Positions 61,301-64,000 of a DNA stretch of 64,000 nt are shown in pieces. The DNA is from Apteryx mantelli. Its lineage: Eukaryota; Chordata; Aves; Apterygiformes; Apterygidae. The position numbers and the translations under genes were made by a program. Where the stretch lies: NCBI RefSeq assembly GCF_036417845.1, contig NC_089981.1, forward strand, positions 23,022,001 to 23,086,000, read 5' to 3'. Numbering within the stretch: the stretch's first letter is position 1; every line of letters begins with the position of its first letter. The notes under the pieces are model-generated. The model searched no databases. It saw nothing but the letters and a program-made list of their open reading frames with translations, and was not told where the DNA came from.

Positions 61301-64000
61301 AGTTATGACAGAGATAAATGTGACATATTAGAATAACAATATCAGTTATACTAACCAGAACACTTGCAAATGAAAGATGTCTGAAGCCACATGCTGGATT
61401 CCACTGACCCAATAGGTCTGTTTCCAGGATACTGGGAGATATTCAAGGAGACATCCTGTCTCATACATCAAAGGTTTAGAAGTCTTGGTGATGAAAGGCC
61501 GTGTCTGATGGAGGTTTCTTTCTGAAATTTAATTTGAAAAAATATTTTCTTGTTTGCATATATCCCTTGACTTACTAATATGTACTGTAGCTTTTGAGGT
61601 CTAGTTCCAAAGGTATTCAGAAATACATTCACATGAAAGATGCAACATAGGCAAAGGAAAGTACAGTAATGTTTATCTGCTGTTTCTACTGCCTACTGTT
61701 TCTTTCTTCCCATCAGAGATTACCATCTGGAATTAACAAATCTCTTCTGTTTTCCTCTTTCAAGCAAAATACACCACCTCGTGTCCCAAATCCCTAAATT
61801 ACAGCTATACCATCCATTCCTGTCAGCCCACTTGCCGGTCTCTGAGTGAGCCTGATGTCACATGCAACATCAAGTTTGTCCCAGTTGATGGTTGCACCTG
61901 CCTAAATGGAACCTACATGGATGATAGTGGCAAATGTGTGCCTGCTAATACGTGTCCCTGTTACTACAGAGGATCTCCCATAACATTTGGGGAAGTTGTC
62001 CGTGAAAATGGGCTTGTATGGTAAGTGGATCTTCTGCAAAACACTCAAGCTATATTGTATATGTATATTTTCTCATTAAAAATATGCTGCATTTAAACTG
62101 CCCTGTGAGTTTCAGTACAGCACTCTCTAATAAACAGTCTTGTCAGCTTTCAGGAATGATGCATATTTCCAGCTTAATAAAGCAATTGTATTTAGGTGCA
62201 TTTTCTATTTAATTCAGAGATTTTCCTTGTATAAAATATATCACTACACCAGCAAGAAGAGATCTTATGAGAAAGGAAATGACAAATAGGGACATAGTCC
62301 CATCTTAAGCTATGATTTTTCCTGTTAAGCAATAATAGATGTTGTATGAAAGCACCCCAGTAGTTGTGCTGAGGGGAAATTCTTCTCTGAGATTCCAAGA
62401 TAGCATTCTGAAATTCCATATATTCCTTGGAATGTACTGACACTTGATAAGCAATAAGTAGCTCTCAACACTTTGTTTTAGAGGGGAAAAAAAAGTTTTT
62501 TCCTTTCTTACAGCACTTGCATCCAGGGCAGACTGAATTGCATTGGAGCACCAAATCCAAATCCAGGTAAAAAAACATCTTGGGCTTGTCTTTCTCTCTA
62601 TACCAGCTTTTGGGTAGACAGAGTCAATAGAATTGATCTTTCTTAATTTATCTTTTAAATAATAGAAGTATTTCTCATTTAGTTATAGTGCAACAGATAC
62701 TATAAAAGGCAAAAATGAACATAGAGGTAATAGATTAATGGCAAGACCTCTTTTAGAAAAAGATTTTTTTTGAAAAACTTTTTTTCCTGGAAATTCACAG
62801 CGCTCTGCTACTAAACAATTAGATTCCCATTTAGCAGACTGAACATTCCTTACTAACTGAAATGTGCACTCCCAAAGAATTTCTAGATATTTCATGCGGC
62901 TACAACTGTGGGATGAACCCTGAGCCATTTCTTACTGCTCTTACTTCTTTCCTTCCTCTAGTTTGTGAATATCCCATGGTCTACTTTGACTGTAGAAACA
63001 TCACTGCAGGAACCACTGGAGCAGAGTGTCAGAAAAGCTGCCATACTTTAGATATGCAGTGTGTAAGTATGTCACAGCTGGATGAGGTGGTGCTTCCAGG
63101 TTTTGTCCATAGTCTTGATGCTACAGTCATTCATTGATAATGCATTTATTCCTCTCTGAATCTACAACATTGATACAAAACGAAACAATAATGGAAGCCT
63201 AAAACTATGTTATGAAGCATGAACAACAGGATCCTTAGATCAAAATATTATAAAGTGATATCTAATTTAATTCATAAGATTAGTGTCAAACTTTCTTCAG
63301 CTACTGCAAGTAACAGTAGTTAGTGAAAACACCTGGGGCTTTGCCATACATATTACTTCTTTAGGAGTAAATTACTGGCTATAATTTGGCTAGCAGCAAT
63401 AATTCTTCCTCATACCACACTGAAGTCTTCTGCATGAATTTCTTGCATACCTAATTATGTTGCTCCATCTAGGTGTATAGCCATGCACCACATGCCACTT
63501 GGTGAATAAATACCACACAAGAGAAATCATATTTCAGTGTAACTCACTAAAACAAACAAACAAACAAAAATATTTACTGTCTTTTTAAACCTCTGTTCAT
63601 TCAATCACAAATCACCCAATACAAAGCGCAAGGTTTCCTCAGCTAACACACATGAAGACATAAGATTCAATGTATTTCAGATTTCACAAACTCCAGCACA
63701 GCAATCAGGATTGGCATGTGAAACATTTATCTTTAACAGGCTGATATTCTACTAAATCAACATCTAATAACTTCTTGTTCTATGGCCTGTGGCTTCAGAG
63801 TCCTCTCTCATTTAAGCTGGACAGAAATAAACTCCATATAAATATTTTTTATGAGAATTTAATCTTCCTTTCTCTACTGTGATGAGTTCATTCTAAAATT
63901 ATGTTTTCCTCTTGACTTTTCCAGTATAGCACACAATGTGTATCTGGCTGTGTGTGCCCAGCTGGGCTTGTGTTAGATGGGAAGGGTGGTTGTATTCCTG
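44969..64000 (+). CDS. MUC5B: MUC5B-like gel-forming mucin, N-terminal part (21 exons, 3' end outside window)
   Basis: Joined exons: 44969-45041, 49138-49206, 50156-50221, 50628-50907, 51307-51421, 52292-52382, 53329-53438, 53642-53858, 54820-54945, 55449-55566, 56402-56540, 57555-57665, 58258-58327, 59104-59241, 59329-59493, 59998-60092, 60882-61008, 61765-62020, 62514-62566, 62962-63062, 63925-64000. They give 865 codons in one frame: signal peptide, D1 (VWD, C8, TIL), D2 (VWD, C8, TIL) and the start of D'. Both VWD domains carry the CGLCG motif. In birds MUC5B is the alpha subunit of ovomucin; equating this gene with it rests on remembered sequence and on its place after MUC5AC. MUC5AC or another 5AC/5B paralogue is the alternative. 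D3, the central CysD/PTS region and the C-terminus lie beyond the window. Confidence 0.87.
45042..49137 (+). other. Large first intron of MUC5B
   Basis: 4.1 kb, mostly AT-rich, with a more GC-balanced stretch around 47.0-47.5 kb. Overlapping opposite-strand open stretches there have no motif I recognise. First introns often carry enhancers, but I see no element that proves one here. Confidence 0.6.
49138..49206 (+). CDS. MUC5B: MUC5B exon 2: N-terminal propeptide-like linker
   Basis: The acceptor is TTCACAG|AAGTCC and the donor is ACCA|GTAAGT. Encodes [20 protein letters not shown] and QT, a Gln-rich polar stretch after the signal peptide. Phase 1 in and out, so skipping it would keep frame. 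Confidence 0.82.
50156..50221 (+). CDS. MUC5B: MUC5B exon 3: Ser/Pro-rich N-terminal linker
   Basis: The acceptor is TTCTAG|CCTCTAC and the donor is ACAC|GTAAGT. Encodes [20 protein letters not shown], with an NNSS glycosylation sequon. At 66 nt and phase 1 on both sides, it too is frame-neutral if skipped. Confidence 0.8.
50628..50907 (+). CDS. MUC5B: MUC5B exon 4: start of VWD1
   Basis: Encodes [20 protein letters not shown], then [20 protein letters not shown] and [41 protein letters not shown] is shared by MUC5AC and MUC5B N-termini and is the main reason for placing this gene. The acceptor is TTTACAG|CTGGTT and the donor is GACAG|GTAAGT. Confidence 0.95.
51307..51421 (+). CDS. MUC5B: MUC5B exon 5: VWD1
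   Basis: The acceptor is TTCTCAG|GGTTCA and the donor is ATCCTG|GTAAGA. Encodes [20 protein letters not shown], then [17 protein letters not shown], the beta-rich middle of a VWD domain. Phase 2 in, phase 0 out. Confidence 0.92.
51621..51670 (+). repeat. 21-bp tandem duplication in a MUC5B intron
   Basis: The 21-nt unit AGGTATATAGGCCTAATGTCT occurs twice in direct succession (51629-51649 and 51650-51670), preceded by a partial copy. It is a small, recent-looking duplication between exons 5 and 6. Confidence 0.9.
52292..52382 (+). CDS. MUC5B: MUC5B exon 6: VWD1 with CGLCG motif
   Basis: Encodes [20 protein letters not shown] and [15 protein letters not shown] lies at 52325-52339. In VWF and mucins this motif is linked to disulfide-driven N-terminal multimerisation, and the following DFNG is part of the calcium-binding loop. 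The acceptor is ATTCTAG|CTGGAA and the donor is AACA|GTAAGT. Confidence 0.95.
53329..53438 (+). CDS. MUC5B: MUC5B exon 7: VWD1-C8 junction
   Basis: The acceptor is TGTACAG|GTATTA and the donor is AATTTT|GTAAGG. Encodes [20 protein letters not shown] and [17 protein letters not shown]. The F.N.QK.DGPTE.C block matches MUC5B-type mucins. Phase 1 in, phase 0 out. Confidence 0.92.
53642..53858 (+). CDS. MUC5B: MUC5B exon 8: first C8 domain
   Basis: Encodes [20 protein letters not shown], then [20 protein letters not shown], then [22 protein letters not shown]...V....Y...C..D.C and C...EYSRQC are C8 hallmarks. The acceptor is TCCCAAG|GATAAC and the donor is TGCC|GTAAGT. Confidence 0.94.
54820..54945 (+). 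CDS. MUC5B: MUC5B exon 9: first TIL domain, followed by a GC-AG intron
   Basis: Encodes [20 protein letters not shown] and [14 protein letters not shown], a TIL module. The only donor that keeps frame with the next exon is ACAG|GCAAGT at 54945/54946, a GC donor with otherwise good consensus. Using the nearby GT at 54950 would break the frame into exon 10. The intron holds a 36-nt A run near its 3' end. Confidence 0.87.
55353..55388 (+). repeat. Uninterrupted A36 homopolymer
   Basis: Thirty-six consecutive A residues lie in the GC-AG intron, about 60 bp upstream of exon 10. It could be a retroposed poly(A) tail or a slipped homopolymer. I found no clear target-site duplication. Confidence 0.9.
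55449..55566 (+). CDS. MUC5B: MUC5B exon 10: end of TIL1 and E-type module
   Basis: The acceptor is TATTTAG|GAACTG and the donor is CCTG|GTAACC. Encodes [20 protein letters not shown], then [25 protein letters not shown]...GC..L..CPC is characteristic of D1 in MUC5AC/MUC5B. Phase 1 in, phase 2 out. Confidence 0.93.
56402..56540 (+). CDS. MUC5B: MUC5B exon 11: start of VWD2
   Basis: Encodes [20 protein letters not shown], then [20 protein letters not shown] and TYVLSK. C.V.GGSHI..YD...Y..HGDC.YVL opens the second VWD domain. The acceptor is CTTCCAG|TACCTG and the donor is CTAAG|GTAGGC. Confidence 0.94.
57555..57665 (+). CDS. MUC5B: MUC5B exon 12: VWD2
   Basis: The acceptor is TCTCAG|CACTGT and the donor is CAAACT|GTAAGA. 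Encodes [20 protein letters not shown] and [17 protein letters not shown], matching VWD strands with FTVL.EL.KCG.T. The preceding 1-kb intron has no recognisable element. Phase 0 on both sides. Confidence 0.93.
58258..58327 (+). CDS. MUC5B: MUC5B exon 13: VWD2
   Basis: The acceptor is TTACCAG|CTCATT and the donor is GCAG|GTATAT. Encodes [20 protein letters not shown] and FSA, the FVN.IY.QLPF strand of VWD2. Phase 0 in, phase 1 out. Confidence 0.92.
59104..59241 (+). CDS. MUC5B: MUC5B exon 14: VWD2
   Basis: Encodes [20 protein letters not shown], then [20 protein letters not shown] and KDQTC. The TC at the end begins the second CGLCG motif, split across the intron. The acceptor is TCCATAG|CTAATG and the donor is TGTG|GTAGGT. 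Confidence 0.94.
59329..59493 (+). CDS. MUC5B: MUC5B exon 15: end of VWD2 with CGLCG motif
   Basis: Encodes [20 protein letters not shown], then [20 protein letters not shown] and [18 protein letters not shown]....DF....[11 protein letters not shown] is strongly conserved in this family. The acceptor is CAACAG|GTCTCT and the donor is AATG|GTAAGT. Confidence 0.95.
59998..60092 (+). CDS. MUC5B: MUC5B exon 16: second C8 domain, first half
   Basis: The acceptor is TTCACAG|AAAAGT and the donor is CACACG|GTACTT. Encodes [20 protein letters not shown], then [17 protein letters not shown]....G.FA.CH..V.P..Y is the C8 consensus. Phase 1 in, phase 0 out. Confidence 0.94.
60882..61008 (+). CDS. MUC5B: MUC5B exon 17: second C8 domain, second half
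   Basis: Encodes [20 protein letters not shown], then [20 protein letters not shown] and VC. C..DTC.C....[18 protein letters not shown] is typical of this family. The acceptor is TTCCTAG|AACTGC and the donor is TGTT|GTAAGT. Confidence 0.95.
61765..62020 (+). CDS. MUC5B: MUC5B exon 18: second TIL domain
   Basis: Encodes [20 protein letters not shown], then [20 protein letters not shown], then [20 protein letters not shown]. Cysteine spacing and the VDGC.C..GTY segment fit TIL2. Two N-glycosylation sequons (NYS, NGT) are visible. The acceptor is TTTCAAG|CAAAAT and the donor is TATG|GTAAGT. Confidence 0.94.
62514..62566 (+). CDS. MUC5B: MUC5B exon 19: end of TIL2/E-type module
   Basis: A 53-nt exon encoding [26 protein letters not shown] closes the second D assembly. 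The acceptor is CTTACAG|CACTTG and the donor is CCAG|GTAAAA. Phase 2 in, phase 1 out. Confidence 0.9.
62962..63062 (+). CDS. MUC5B: MUC5B exon 20: start of D' (TIL')
   Basis: The acceptor is CCTCTAG|TTTGTG and the donor is CAGTGT|GTAAGT. Encodes [20 protein letters not shown], then [19 protein letters not shown].......G.EC..SC...D..C is the opening of the D' TIL in MUC5AC/5B. Contains the sequon NIT. Confidence 0.93.
63925..64000 (+). CDS. MUC5B: MUC5B exon 21 (cut by window end): D' TIL
   Basis: The acceptor is TTTTCCAG|TATAGC. Encodes [20 protein letters not shown], then GGCIP, and runs off the window edge in frame. C.SGC.CP.GLV.D..G.CI is the usual TIL' continuation. Confidence 0.92.

Overview
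This window reads as vertebrate genomic DNA carrying parts of two tandem, same-strand secreted gel-forming mucin genes. The 3' part of a MUC5AC-like gene occupies 1 to about 20,790, and the 5' part of a MUC5B-like gene runs from about 44,915 to beyond 64,000. I infer a bird, or at least a sauropsid: the introns are compact, and the second gene closely resembles the avian MUC5B orthologue (the alpha subunit of egg-white ovomucin) as I remember it. Nothing in the sequence fixes the species. The order MUC5AC then MUC5B, on the same strand, matches the mammalian 11p15-type mucin cluster.

Region 1 (1-7,296) is the end of a giant central exon. It holds 14 almost identical 519-bp units, each encoding one CysD (WxxW) domain with 10 cysteines plus a Thr/Pro/Ser linker of about 70 residues. 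The array enters the window already in progress, so the true copy number is at least 14. Region 2 (7,482-19,709) is 18 short exons encoding the conserved C-terminus: a VWD domain with a GDPH self-cleavage motif, C8, TIL, VWC-type modules and a C-terminal cystine knot (CTCK). All splice phases were checked and join into one reading frame of 837 residues after the central exon. A 3'UTR of about 1.1 kb follows.

Region 3 (20,790-44,880) is about 24 kb of spacer without a mucin exon. It contains a CpG-rich block with YY1-like and Sp1-like motifs (26.5-27.1 kb), a 430-nt polypyrimidine tract (27.14-27.57 kb), an alternating TG/TA/CA palindrome, and a 110-codon ORF of unknown identity (43.95-44.28 kb).

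Region 4 (44,750-64,000) starts with a TATA promoter and a signal-peptide exon. It continues through 21 exons (865 codons so far) encoding D1 (VWD-C8-TIL), D2 (VWD-C8-TIL) and the start of D'. One intron uses a GC donor. In established mucin biology the N-terminal D domains multimerise the protein, the CTCK dimerises it, and CysD domains contribute to network cross-linking. The window therefore holds the dimerising end of one mucin and the multimerising end of its paralogue.
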